DNA of 30,890 bases from an uncultured Lachnospiraceae bacterium (GTDB lineage Bacteria; Bacillota; Clostridia; Lachnospirales; Lachnospiraceae). The stretch's first letter is position 1, and the number at the start of each line of letters is the position of its first letter. Location: the NCBI GenBank assembly GCA_910586705.1, contig CAJUJK010000039.1, forward strand, positions 1 to 30,890, read 5' to 3'. Positions 1 to 7,383 of the stretch are shown here, in pieces. A model generated the notes under the pieces. It searched no databases, was not told the origin of the DNA, and saw only the letters and a program-made list of their open reading frames with translations. The translations under genes were made by a program, and so were the position numbers.

Positions 1-43
1 AAAAAAGAACCTCTGTTATGCTGTTACGTAACAGAGGTTCTTT
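1..43 (-). terminator. Rho-independent terminator of the his operon
   Basis: Bases 4-18 and 29-43 form a perfect 15-bp inverted repeat around a 10-nt loop. Read on the minus strand, the stem ends in a run of six T at 6-1. This is a textbook intrinsic terminator. It lies after the last reading frame of the histidine operon, so it should end that transcript. The window edge may cut the T run. Confidence 0.9.
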
Positions 44-54
44 GACAGTCTGGA

Positions 55-74
55 ACGTACCCGAAAAGGTACGT
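55..74 (-). repeat. Small hairpin before the his terminator
   Basis: Bases 55-61 and 68-74 are a perfect 7-bp inverted repeat with a 6-nt loop. It sits between the stop codon of the short C39-like frame and the main terminator. It has no T run of its own, so it may only stabilise the 3' end of the messenger RNA. No function is shown. Confidence 0.5.
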
Positions 75-84
75 CCTTCGTTAT

Positions 85-225
85 TCAACATATATTTCTA
101 AAGTGTGGACGGTCTGAATCGAATATTTTCATATCTTTGATTACTTCTTCAACACTTTTTCCAGTAATCATGGCAATACATGCCTGTCCACACGTTGAAA
201 AAGTAGGCTGCATAATTAATTCCAT
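85..225 (-). CDS. Short C39-peptidase-like fragment (46 aa)
   Basis: This 46-residue frame starts at an ATG preceded by GGAAGG at good spacing, 30 nt after the hisIE stop codon. Residues 6-28 contain QPTFSTCGQACIAM followed by TGKSVEEVI. That resembles the N-terminal active-site region of C39-like papain-fold peptidases, where QPT..TCG.AC..M carries the catalytic cysteine. Whole family members are several times longer and need a later histidine and aspartate, which are absent here because the frame ends shortly after. It is therefore probably a decayed remnant, or a very small protein with no peptidase activity. It lies between hisIE and the operon terminator and should be co-transcribed with the his genes. 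An alternative start is the ATG at 213. The family call rests on motif memory only. Confidence 0.45.
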   Translation of the reverse strand: MELIMQPTFSTCGQACIAMITGKSVEEVIKDMKIFDSDRPHFRNIC

Positions 226-255
226 GTATTTTACCTTCCATCAAAATACAGTCAA

Positions 256-1539
256 TTACCGTTGCGCCAGTTCTGCGGTAATCTCCTCCCAGGTGATATT
301 CTTCTCCGCCATTAGCACCATCATATGATACAAAAAGTCAGAAATTTCGTACTTGATTTCGTTGGCATTGGGGTTTTTGGCGGCAATGACGATCTCCGTC
401 GCCTCCTCTCCCAGCTTCTTCAGGATCTTGTCAACACCCTTGTCGAAGAGATAGTTTGTGTAGGAGCCTTCCTTGGGATGGATTTTTCTGTCCTTGATCA
501 CGTCGAACACCTGCTCAAACACCTTGAGGGGGTTCGTCTCCTCGTACTCTTTCGCCATGATCTCATTGAAAAAGCAGGAACGGGAACCGGTGTGGCACGC
601 CGCGCCGATCTGGGAAACCTTGGCGAGGATGGTATCCTTGTCGCAGTCCGCCGTGAGGGATTTCACATACTGGAAATGACCGCTCGTCTCGCCTTTCACC
701 CAGAGCTCATCCCGGCTTCTGCTGTAATACGTCATTTTGCCTGTTTTCAGCGTCGTATTGTACGCTTCCTCGTTCATATAGGCAACCATCAGCACTTCAT
801 CGGTCTTATAATCCTGCACGACCACGGTCACATGCCCGTCGCTGTTCAGCTTAAAGTCCTCCCACGGGATGGCAGGCTCAAAGGTGTTCACAGTGATATC
901 GTTATTCTGGCACAGCGCCTTGATGGCGAGAAGTTCTTTCGCGTTCTCGTTGATGGCAAACCCGGAAATGCCGCAGATGTTATCGTTGGACAAAAGTTCC
1001 AGAATCTTGTCCAGAGAAACTTCCGGCACAGAAGCGATCATGGGAAAACGGGAGATCGAGATGGACTCTTTCAGGCAGGTTTCCTTCACGAGAATGATCT
1101 CCGAGATATACTCGTCGATGAGCGCCTCGTTTCTCGTGATGCTGTCAGTCTCCGTCACACATGCAACAATCTTGTCCTTGCCGAATTTTTTCGATACTTC
1201 CGCCGTAATCTCGATATTGCCCGGTTTGGAATAGTTGAGCGCCGCCTTCTTACAGCCCGCGTAGAGCAACTTTTTGATGTCCTCCATGCGTTTCACATTT
1301 CCTGCGCCGATCACAGGGATCTCCGCCTCGCTGCAGATGGATTTGATGATATCAAGCGCCTCCTCGCGGGCGGCATCTCCCTCGGACATGTCGTATACGA
1401 TCAGCTCGTCCGCGTTGTTGTCACTATAATATTTCGCCAGCGCCACCGGGTTTGTGTCAATAATCGTGCTGTCCGAAAAACCCTTCACCGCGTCTCCTTT
1501 ATATAAATAAATACATGGGATAAATTTTTTGTAAGCCAT
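256..1539 (-). CDS. hisIE: HisIE with an N-terminal HisA/HisF-like barrel
   Basis: A three-part protein of 427 residues. Residues 1-225 look like the (beta/alpha)8 barrel of HisA/HisF: IPCI at 7-10 and GAGNVKRMEDI at 78-88 follow HisF closely. Residues 226-330 are HisI, phosphoribosyl-AMP cyclohydrolase, with SRSRDELWVKGETSGH, the DCDKD metal motif and cysteines 299, 315 and 322 at the spacing of the zinc ligands. Residues 345-427 are HisE, phosphoribosyl-ATP pyrophosphatase, with GEEATEIVIAAKN and EISDFLYH. Together HisE and HisI carry out steps 2 and 3 of histidine synthesis in the cytoplasm. In the barrel, the position of the first HisF catalytic aspartate is Tyr11, and that of the second is Thr129. 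The third phosphate-site glycine pair is Val-Pro at 171-172. I infer that the barrel does not catalyse isomerisation or cyclisation. It follows hisB by 32 nt in the operon. Confidence 0.93.
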   Translation of the reverse strand: MAYKKFIPCIYLYKGDAVKGFSDSTIIDTNPVALAKYYSDNNADELIVYDMSEGDAAREEALDIIKSICSEAEIPVIGAGNVKRMEDIKKLLYAGCKKAALNYSKPGNIEITAEVSKKFGKDKIVACVTETDSITRNEALIDEYISEIILVKETCLKESISISRFPMIASVPEVSLDKILELLSNDNICGISGFAINENAKELLAIKALCQNNDITVNTFEPAIPWEDFKLNSDGHVTVVVQDYKTDEVLMVAYMNEEAYNTTLKTGKMTYYSRSRDELWVKGETSGHFQYVKSLTADCDKDTILAKVSQIGAACHTGSRSCFFNEIMAKEYEETNPLKVFEQVFDVIKDRKIHPKEGSYTNYLFDKGVDKILKKLGEEATEIVIAAKNPNANEIKYEISDFLYHMMVLMAEKNITWEEITAELAQR

Positions 1540-1571
1540 ACCGCATACTGCCCTTTCTCGTTTTGTGAAAA

Positions 1572-2162
1572 TTAAGCCAAACTTCCTTTCGTGCTGAGCA
1601 CGCCCTTTACCCGCGGGTCATAGGAACACGCCTCGTCTAACGCCTTGCCGAACGCTTTGAACATCGCCTCGATCATGTGGTGGGCGTTTCCGCCGCTCAG
1701 CATTTTAAGGTGCAGGTTCATGCCCGCGCTGTAACTGACCGCATAGAAAAACTCCCGCACAAGCTCCGTGTCAAACTCTCCCACCCGCTCTGTCGGGAAG
1801 TCGCAGTCGAACACGAAATACGGCCTGCCGCACAGATCCACCGCGCACAGGCAGAGGGATTCGTCCATCGGCAGGATAAAGGAACCGTAGCGTCTGATGC
1901 CTGCCTTATCTCCCAACGCCTCTTTGATTGCCGTGCCAAGCACAATGCCCGCATCCTCCACCGTGTGGTGCCCGTCCACATGGAGATCACCGTTGACCTG
2001 CATAGTCAAGTCAAAAAATCCATGTCTGGAGAACCCTTCCAGCATATGGTCGAAGAAACCGATGCCGGTGTGCACGTCGCTTTTCCCCGCGCCATCCAAA
2101 GTGAGGGCCAATTTAATCTGCGTTTCTTTCGTGTTCCGTTCTATTGTCGCTGTTCTGGACAT
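1572..2162 (-). CDS. hisB: Imidazoleglycerol-phosphate dehydratase HisB
   Basis: The 196-residue protein matches the monofunctional dehydratase, without the phosphatase domain of the enteric fusion. It converts imidazole glycerol phosphate to imidazole acetol phosphate. The two manganese-binding histidine clusters are present as DGHHTVED (63-70) and GGNAHHMIEA (157-166). The family ending STKGSL is also present. The start at 2162 is chosen because AAGGAG lies just upstream and the family begins at this point. The open frame runs 49 codons further upstream, but that stretch does not resemble the family and overlaps the end of hisD. The gene is central in the his operon. Confidence 0.97.
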   Translation of the reverse strand: MSRTATIERNTKETQIKLALTLDGAGKSDVHTGIGFFDHMLEGFSRHGFFDLTMQVNGDLHVDGHHTVEDAGIVLGTAIKEALGDKAGIRRYGSFILPMDESLCLCAVDLCGRPYFVFDCDFPTERVGEFDTELVREFFYAVSYSAGMNLHLKMLSGGNAHHMIEAMFKAFGKALDEACSYDPRVKGVLSTKGSLA

Positions 2163-2198
2163 GACACGCTCCTTCTGACATTTTTTCTTATATTTTAA

Positions 2199-2212
2199 CA
2201 CGAACCTTCGTG
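2199..2212 (-). repeat. Intercistronic palindrome hisD-hisB
   Basis: CACGAA and TTCGTG are separated by two bases, giving a perfect 6-2-6 palindrome in the 79-nt gap between hisD and hisB. On the minus strand it is followed by TTAAAATATAAG rather than a T run. It may be a messenger stability hairpin rather than a terminator, since downstream his genes depend on read-through. Confidence 0.4.
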
Positions 2213-2241
2213 CCACAGTTTTTCTGTGAATTGGAGAAATA

Positions 2242-3531
2242 TTATTCAAACCGCACCCTGATCGAGTTCGCGTGGGCGGTAAGCCCTTCCTTCCCGGCAA
2301 ACAGTTCAATATCCTTATGCGCCTGTTCCAAAGCTTCCCGCGAATAAGAGATCAGACTAGTCTTTTTCGTAAAATCGTCCACATTTAAGGGGGAGAAAAA
2401 CCGCGCCGTGCCGTTTGTGGGCAAAATATGGTTCGGTCCCGCATAATAGTCTCCCAAAGGTTCCGAAGAGTATTCGCCAAGGAAAATCGCGCCCGCGTTT
2501 CTGATCTTCGTCATCACCTGATACGGATCTTTCGTCAAAATTTCCAGATGCTCCGAGGCGATGGCGTTGGCCGCCTCCACCGCGCTGTCCATGGTGTCCG
2601 CCAGCAGGATATAGCCGTAATTGTCCAGCGATTTTCTGATGATATCCGCCCGGGACAGCTCCTGCAAAAAGCCGTCGATCTGCTGTTCCACTTCTTTTGC
2701 CACGCCCTCGTCTGTGGTGATCAGGATCGCGCTCGCCAGTTCGTCATGCTCTGCCTGTGAGAGCAGATCCGCCGCCACATAGCGGGGATTTGCGGTCTCG
2801 TCTGCGATCACAAGGATCTCACTCGGCCCCGCAATGGAGTCAATGCTGACATAGCCGAAACATGCCTTCTTCGCCAGCGCCACAAAAATATTGCCGGGTC
2901 CCGTGATCTTGTCCACTTTCGGAATGCTTTCCGTGCCGAATGCCATCGCCGCAATCGCCTGTGCGCCGCCGACTTTATAGATTTCGTCTACACCGGCAAT
3001 TCTGGCGGCAACCAGAGTGCCCGGATTAACCCTGCCGTCGGCTCCTGCCGGGGTTGTCATCACAATCCGTTCCACGCCTGCCACTTTGGCGGGAATGACA
3101 TTCATCAGCACGCTGCTTGGATAAGCTGCCTTTCCGCCCGGCACATAAACCCCGGAGACGGCAATGGGGAGAATCCGCTGTCCCAGAAGGGAGCCGTCGG
3201 GTCTGGTGTCAATCCAGCTGTTACGAAGCTGTTTCTGGTGGAAATCCCGGATATTTGCCGCCGATTTTTCCATCACCGCCACAAAGGCAGCATCTGCCTC
3301 CGCATATGCTTTCTCAATCTCCGCTTCCGTCACACGGATATTGTCCGCGGTACAGTTCCATTTATCGAATTGACTTGTATAGTCAAATACAGCTTCGTCG
3401 CCTTTTTCACGGACATTGGCAATGATATCCGCCACAACGGACTCATACTGCCCGTAATTGTTTGGACTCCTCTTTAATAAGCTGTCAAGAAGATCCCGCT
3501 GTGAATCCTTTGTCAAACGAATTGTTTTCAT
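2242..3531 (-). CDS. hisD: Histidinol dehydrogenase HisD
   Basis: The 429-residue enzyme oxidises L-histidinol twice to L-histidine with NAD, the last step of the pathway. Family signatures are complete: GPGNIFVALAKK, SIAGPSEILVIAD, SQAEHDE and GPNHILPT. Gln259, His262, Asp361 and His420 match the zinc ligands, and Glu327-His328 the catalytic pair, at nearly the same numbers as the E. coli enzyme. I chose the ATG at 3531, which begins MKTIRLTKD. A longer frame starts at 3555, but its extra eight codons are encoded by a run of ten G and add MGGGKHKV, which is not family-like. That G run may act as a loose ribosome-binding site. The gene follows the SIMPL gene by 97 nt. Confidence 0.96.
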   Translation of the reverse strand: MKTIRLTKDSQRDLLDSLLKRSPNNYGQYESVVADIIANVREKGDEAVFDYTSQFDKWNCTADNIRVTEAEIEKAYAEADAAFVAVMEKSAANIRDFHQKQLRNSWIDTRPDGSLLGQRILPIAVSGVYVPGGKAAYPSSVLMNVIPAKVAGVERIVMTTPAGADGRVNPGTLVAARIAGVDEIYKVGGAQAIAAMAFGTESIPKVDKITGPGNIFVALAKKACFGYVSIDSIAGPSEILVIADETANPRYVAADLLSQAEHDELASAILITTDEGVAKEVEQQIDGFLQELSRADIIRKSLDNYGYILLADTMDSAVEAANAIASEHLEILTKDPYQVMTKIRNAGAIFLGEYSSEPLGDYYAGPNHILPTNGTARFFSPLNVDDFTKKTSLISYSREALEQAHKDIELFAGKEGLTAHANSIRVRFE

Positions 3532-3543
3532 AACTTTGTGTTT

Positions 3544-3553
3544 CCCCCCCCCC
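3544..3553 (-). repeat. Ten-base poly(G) tract at the hisD start
   Basis: Ten C on the plus strand, read as ten G on minus, end 12 nt before the chosen hisD ATG. The first G also completes an alternative ATG at 3555. The tract is the only good purine-rich candidate for ribosome binding to hisD. Homopolymers of this length are prone to slippage in replication and to sequencing error. Confidence 0.6.
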
Positions 3554-3628
3554 ATTTTCTACTTCTCATATTTGCTCACAGGTTCTGCACAGATTTTATG
3601 CAGGCTGTATCTGTTATTCACACGGCAT

Positions 3629-4378
3629 TCAATTTACAATGCTGTAGTTTAAGCGGACCGTAATGGACGCCGTCTTTTTCCTTGAACTGGTGTCAAAGTA
3701 GCCGCCGTAGCTGTATTCCGTGTTACTGTTTTGCGCGGTGATCTGGAACACCCCCAGATTCGCGTTCAAAAGCTCGCCTACCGTTGCGCCGGTTCCCTGC
3801 GCCATCAGGTCAATCCTGTTTTTCGCGTTCTCCGTCGCCTCCTTAATTAAATCAAGTTTTAATTCATCCAGCTTGGTGTAGTAATACTCCGGCTCCTCGG
3901 AGGCAAACTGCACGCCGGACTCGATCAGCCCGGAGATATCCCGGGAAATGCCCTCGATCTTATCAATGTCCGTGGAAGTGATCGACACATTCTGGTAAAG
4001 GTCGTAGCCGTCGATGTAATCCCGTATACGGTCGCCGTTCTCATTGTACTCGGACTCCCAGCGGGCATTGATGGTCACGGAGCTGAACACCATCTCCTCC
4101 TCCTTCACGCCGCTGTCCACCAGATATTTGCGCACAAGCTCCGCGTCTTTTTTGATGGAGCGGTACGCGTCCTGCGTGGTGGCTCCCTGCCCGGAGAAAC
4201 TGCCCCGCCAGACAATCAAGTCCGCCTCAAAGTCGCAGTTGGCGGAGCCGGTGGCTGACAGCCCCTCGCTGCCGGATGTTTTCTTGTAGTTCACAATATT
4301 CTGTGAAAAGATTGTGACGCAGGCGATGGCGCACGCCCCTGCGATCAATGCGATAATAATCCCCTTAAATTCTTTCAT
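3629..4378 (-). CDS. SIMPL-domain (DUF541) membrane-anchored protein
   Basis: The 249-residue protein has one N-terminal membrane helix (about residues 6-25) with a lysine before it, so the rest should lie outside the membrane. The body resembles the SIMPL/DUF541 family: an early GSANCDFEADLIVW strand, the VSITSTDIDKIEGISRDISGLIESGVQF-type stretch split around residues 130-160, and a conserved segment in which Lys and Ala residues precede KNRIDLMAQGTGATVGEL. The family has no agreed biochemical role. The start at 4378 has AAAGGGG upstream; the open frame reaches 4414 without a better site. It lies between hisG and hisD, in the same direction and with short gaps, so it is probably transcribed with them although no link to histidine is known. 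Confidence 0.8.
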   Translation of the reverse strand: MKEFKGIIIALIAGACAIACVTIFSQNIVNYKKTSGSEGLSATGSANCDFEADLIVWRGSFSGQGATTQDAYRSIKKDAELVRKYLVDSGVKEEEMVFSSVTINARWESEYNENGDRIRDYIDGYDLYQNVSITSTDIDKIEGISRDISGLIESGVQFASEEPEYYYTKLDELKLDLIKEATENAKNRIDLMAQGTGATVGELLNANLGVFQITAQNSNTEYSYGGYFDTSSRKKTASITVRLNYSIVN

Positions 4379-4455
4379 GTCAAACCCCTTTCTGTCATTC
4401 TCCATTGTTGTCATCCTTCCGAAGATAAATTTTATGGTGCTTATTTAAAAACCGT

Positions 4456-5100
4456 CTACAGATGGCTCTTAAGATCAGCGATCAGCTTCTTGATCCGCTC
4501 CGGCTCCATCTGCATACTGACCTGATTCACAATCATTCTCGCGGACAGCGGACAGATTTCCTCCAGCACTTCCAGCCCGTTTTCCTTAAGCGTGGATCCG
4601 GTCTCCACAATATCCACAATCACGTCGGCAAGTTTTACAATCGGTCCAAGCTCCACGGAGCCGTTCAGCTTGATGATATCCACGGTCTGGTGCTTTTTAT
4701 TGTAAAAATAGTCTTTGGCGATATTGGGATATTTACTTGCTACCCGGATCATCTCATGGTGCTGTAAAAGCTCTTTCGCGCTCTTCGGACCGCAGACACA
4801 CATCCGGCACTTCCCGTACCCGAGGTCAAGCACCTCGTACACTCTCCTGTTTTCTTCCAGAATCGTATCCTTGCCGACCACGCCGATATCAGCCGCCCCA
4901 TATTCCACATAGGTAGGCACATCCGGCCCCTTCGACAGGAAAAATTTCAGTTTCAGCTCCTCGTTCACAAAAATCAGCTTGCGGGAATCCTTATCCTTCA
5001 TTTCCTCGCAGGTGATGCCGATTTTTTCCAGAAGCTCCATTGTTTTATTGGCAAGACGCCCTTTCCCAAGGGCGAATGTCAGATATCTTTCCTCACTCAT
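4456..5100 (-). CDS. hisG: ATP phosphoribosyltransferase, short form HisG
   Basis: This catalyses the first and controlled step of histidine synthesis, joining ATP and PRPP. At about 214 residues it is the short form, which lacks the C-terminal histidine-binding domain of the roughly 290-residue long form and needs HisZ. Visible signatures are the N-terminal FALGKGRLANKT, DIGVVGKDTILEE, and the PRPP loop DIVETGSTL followed by KENGLEVLE. Two starts are possible. ATG at 5100 gives MSEERYL. TTG at 5106 adds two residues and has a weak GAGAG at better spacing. The gene lies about 30 nt after hisZ, which fits joint production of the complex. Confidence 0.96.
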   Translation of the reverse strand: MSEERYLTFALGKGRLANKTMELLEKIGITCEEMKDKDSRKLIFVNEELKLKFFLSKGPDVPTYVEYGAADIGVVGKDTILEENRRVYEVLDLGYGKCRMCVCGPKSAKELLQHHEMIRVASKYPNIAKDYFYNKKHQTVDIIKLNGSVELGPIVKLADVIVDIVETGSTLKENGLEVLEEICPLSARMIVNQVSMQMEPERIKKLIADLKSHL

Positions 5101-5135
5101 TTTCAAGTACGCTCTCTTTTCTCTTAACTTTAAAA

Positions 5136-6254
5136 CTACTTCTCACTCTTGGGAAGTAACTCCACTTTCTTCCCGGACGACCGCATATGCTTAGCTTCCA
5201 TCAGCTTTTCCTTGAAGGTCTCTTCCGTATAATACAGTTTCACCGGCTCCTCTATTCCAGAAATGATCACGTTCTGCCGTCCCATGGCGGCAAGAAGGTC
5301 ATCTACCACAATCACAAAGCCGATCGCCGCTGCTTCCTTGCCGAATCGTCCGAGCAGGCTGTCGTAACGCCCGCCTTTCACAATCGCGTCGCCCACGCCG
5401 TAGGTGTAGCCCTTGAAAATGATGCCTGTATAGTAATTATACTTGCTGAGCATCCCAAGGTCAAAGGAAACATACTTTTCCACCCCGTAATCGACAAGCG
5501 TCCGATAAACTTTCTCAAGCCGCTCGATGGCGTGTTTCGACCGCTTGTTGGAGACCGCCTTTTTTGCATCCTCCAGAATGGAGACCGTCCCGAACAGGTC
5601 TCCCACCTTAAGGAGCAGTTCCTTGTCCTTTTTGTGTACGCCGACGCGGTCCAGCAGCTCCTCCGCGCCGAAATAGTTTTTGCCGGAAATAAACTCCCGA
5701 AGCTCCAGCTCCGTCTCCTCGTCAAGCCCTGCCTCGGCGCAGATGCCTTTGAAATATTCCAGATTGCCGACGCTCAGCTGGAAATCGGACAGCCCTGCAT
5801 GGTAAAGCGCCTCGATCGTCATGGCGATCATCTCCGCGTCCGCCTGCACGGAGCCGTCGCCAATCAGCTCCGCCCCCATCTGGGTTACTTCCTTAAGCTT
5901 GCCCTGCAGCTGCGACGTGTTAGTAAAGGTGTTCCCCTGATAGCAGAAACGGATCGGCACATCCTCGTCCATAAAATACTTGGCGGCGCATCTGGCGATG
6001 GACGGCGTAAAATCCGGGCGCAGCACCAGTGTGTTCCCCTCCTTGTCAAAGAACTTATAAAGCTCTCTGGACGGCGTCGTCCCCACTTCCTTTGAAAACA
6101 CGTCGAAAAATTCAAAGGTCGGGGTCTGGATGTCCCGGTAGCCGTAGCCCGTGATCTTTTCATGCAGAAGGCGTTCAACCACCGTCTTCTTCGCCTTCTC
6201 TTCCCCGTAAATATCCCGCACGCCCTCCGGCGTATGTACTAACTTTTTGCTCAT
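5136..6254 (-). CDS. hisZ: ATP phosphoribosyltransferase regulatory subunit HisZ
   Basis: The 372-residue protein is built like the catalytic core of histidyl-tRNA synthetase: TPEGVRDIYGEE at the N terminus, LVLRPDFTPSIARCAA, RFCYQGNTF, and late KGYTYGVGDAIVKGGRYDSLLGRFG. It ends soon after a shortened C-terminal segment and lacks the full anticodon-binding domain of HisS, which separates HisZ from the synthetase. Known HisZ proteins bind short HisG and confer histidine feedback. The neighbouring short hisG makes this assignment strong. The ATG at 6254 follows GAGGAG with short spacing. This is the first gene of the operon, with its promoter at 6368-6396. Confidence 0.95.
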   Translation of the reverse strand: MSKKLVHTPEGVRDIYGEEKAKKTVVERLLHEKITGYGYRDIQTPTFEFFDVFSKEVGTTPSRELYKFFDKEGNTLVLRPDFTPSIARCAAKYFMDEDVPIRFCYQGNTFTNTSQLQGKLKEVTQMGAELIGDGSVQADAEMIAMTIEALYHAGLSDFQLSVGNLEYFKGICAEAGLDEETELELREFISGKNYFGAEELLDRVGVHKKDKELLLKVGDLFGTVSILEDAKKAVSNKRSKHAIERLEKVYRTLVDYGVEKYVSFDLGMLSKYNYYTGIIFKGYTYGVGDAIVKGGRYDSLLGRFGKEAAAIGFVIVVDDLLAAMGRQNVIISGIEEPVKLYYTEETFKEKLMEAKHMRSSGKKVELLPKSEK

Positions 6255-6337
6255 ATACTCCTCGTTTCCTGTCGGTGTTTTGTCGTCCTAAATAAACGAT
6301 ACCATCACGTGACTTTACCGCTTTAAAGTGATAATTC

Positions 6338-6351
6338 GCTAATTCATTAGC
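6338..6351 (-). promoter_or_regulatory. Palindrome in the his leader, candidate operator
   Basis: GCTAAT, two bases, ATTAGC: a perfect 6-2-6 palindrome lying about 10-25 bases downstream of the expected transcription start of hisZ. This position suits a repressor that blocks early transcription. A TrpR-like YerC/HisR-type regulator has been proposed for histidine genes in Firmicutes and is one candidate, but nothing here proves it. I saw no T-box consensus in the 110-nt leader. Confidence 0.45.
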
Positions 6352-6367
6352 AAGTCAAACTCATTAC

Positions 6368-6396
6368 ACTATACGCTGTTTTCCTCTGTTTGTCAA
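6368..6396 (-). promoter_or_regulatory. Sigma-A promoter of the his operon
   Basis: On the minus strand TTGACA (6396-6391) and TATAGT (6373-6368) are separated by exactly 17 nt. The -35 box is perfect and begins at the base after the stop codon of the upstream lipoprotein gene. It is well placed to drive hisZ and everything down to the terminator at 1-43. Confidence 0.85.
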
Positions 6397-7287
6397 TCAG
6401 TAAATCTCTTCCCATACCAATTCCTCTGCAAGAGGCGTCTCGTAGCCTTGCAGGGCAGAACGGTACGCTTCTTCGGAAATTTCACTTCCAGTTTGACCAT
6501 TTTGAAAATATGTATATACGGCTTTCTCTCCTGTCAAATCGGCAGCAATATAAAAACGATCAACTAATTCCGGCGTTACGCCGTCGTTTCCTATTTTATA
6601 GATTTCAATGCATATTTCCCTTTGAGGCAGAGAGTGAACGACCTCAATCACACCGTCTCCATGAAACGAGAAATTTGACCGTCCGCCTAATTCCATATCG
6701 GGAAAAAGAGACACCACCTTGTTTCCGTCATAACCATATAAATCGTAATACCTAGGAGCAAAGGAAGGATTTGACACACCGATGCCGTCTTCTTCACCGG
6801 CGATGATAAGCTCCTCTGTCCCGTTTCCGTCTATATCATAAAGCGCATAAAAGATACCCTGCCTGTGGGCACGGATTTCTTCGCCGATATCCTTCCCAAA
6901 ATGACTCTCGTAGTCGTCAGAATCCAAAAACTCCTTGTAAAAATCATGCTGCACCATGTCCCGGTACTGCGCAAGCACATCCTCGTAGACAGATGTTCCG
7001 TCGACTGGCGTTTCCGGCTGATCCGTTATGTCCGTTTCTTCTGTCGTATCTGTGCCAGCCCCATTTTCTTCTGCTACGCTGTTTTCATCTGCCGCAGCTC
7101 TGTTCTCTGTTTCTTCTGTCTCATTTTCCGTTGGCGTATCCGTCTGCACCGCAGCTTCATCCGTATCCGTAATAGGCTCTATCTGCAGCTTTTCCGTGGC
7201 ATCGCCTGTATCAGTGCCGCAACCCGCAAGTAAGAGTGCCGCTGATAGGATGATCGCAGCAGATATATAATTTTTCGCTCTTTTCAT
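6397..7287 (-). CDS. Lipoprotein with acidic linker and unknown C-terminal domain
   Basis: The 296-residue protein begins with a lipoprotein signal: charged MKRAK, a hydrophobic stretch, then LLAGC with the lipid-bearing Cys at 23. Residues 24-100 are a low-complexity linker rich in Thr, Glu, Asp and Ala, typical of a tether from the membrane. The C-terminal part (about 100-296) holds YALYDIDGNGTEELII, a calcium-loop or FG-GAP-like signature common in surface lipoproteins of related bacteria, followed by beta-rich sequence ending in LVWEEIY. Function is unknown. A GAGG site precedes the ATG. Upstream lies a 96-nt gap and then the 116-residue gene, so it may belong to the recU transcript. Its stop codon abuts the his promoter. 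Confidence 0.8.
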   Translation of the reverse strand: MKRAKNYISAAIILSAALLLAGCGTDTGDATEKLQIEPITDTDEAAVQTDTPTENETEETENRAAADENSVAEENGAGTDTTEETDITDQPETPVDGTSVYEDVLAQYRDMVQHDFYKEFLDSDDYESHFGKDIGEEIRAHRQGIFYALYDIDGNGTEELIIAGEEDGIGVSNPSFAPRYYDLYGYDGNKVVSLFPDMELGGRSNFSFHGDGVIEVVHSLPQREICIEIYKIGNDGVTPELVDRFYIAADLTGEKAVYTYFQNGQTGSEISEEAYRSALQGYETPLAEELVWEEIY

Positions 7288-7383
7288 AATTTTACCTCAT
7301 TTTGCTGTTTCCTGCTCATAATCAGTTTGTGGCAGGCGCCGCGCAGACACAAATCCCGCGATTGAAAATGTTGATTTTTAACC

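Noticed and set aside
325..1506. A 393-codon open frame on plus opposite hisIE
   Set aside because: The minus frame has three recognisable enzyme or barrel domains. The plus frame shows no family motif and is a composition shadow.
5187..6095. A 302-codon open frame on plus opposite hisZ
   Set aside because: HisZ motifs are clear on minus. The plus frame has no ribosome site or motif.
6255..6367. T-box riboswitch before hisZ
   Set aside because: The leader is only about 110 nt and I found no AGGGTGGNACCGCG-type sequence.
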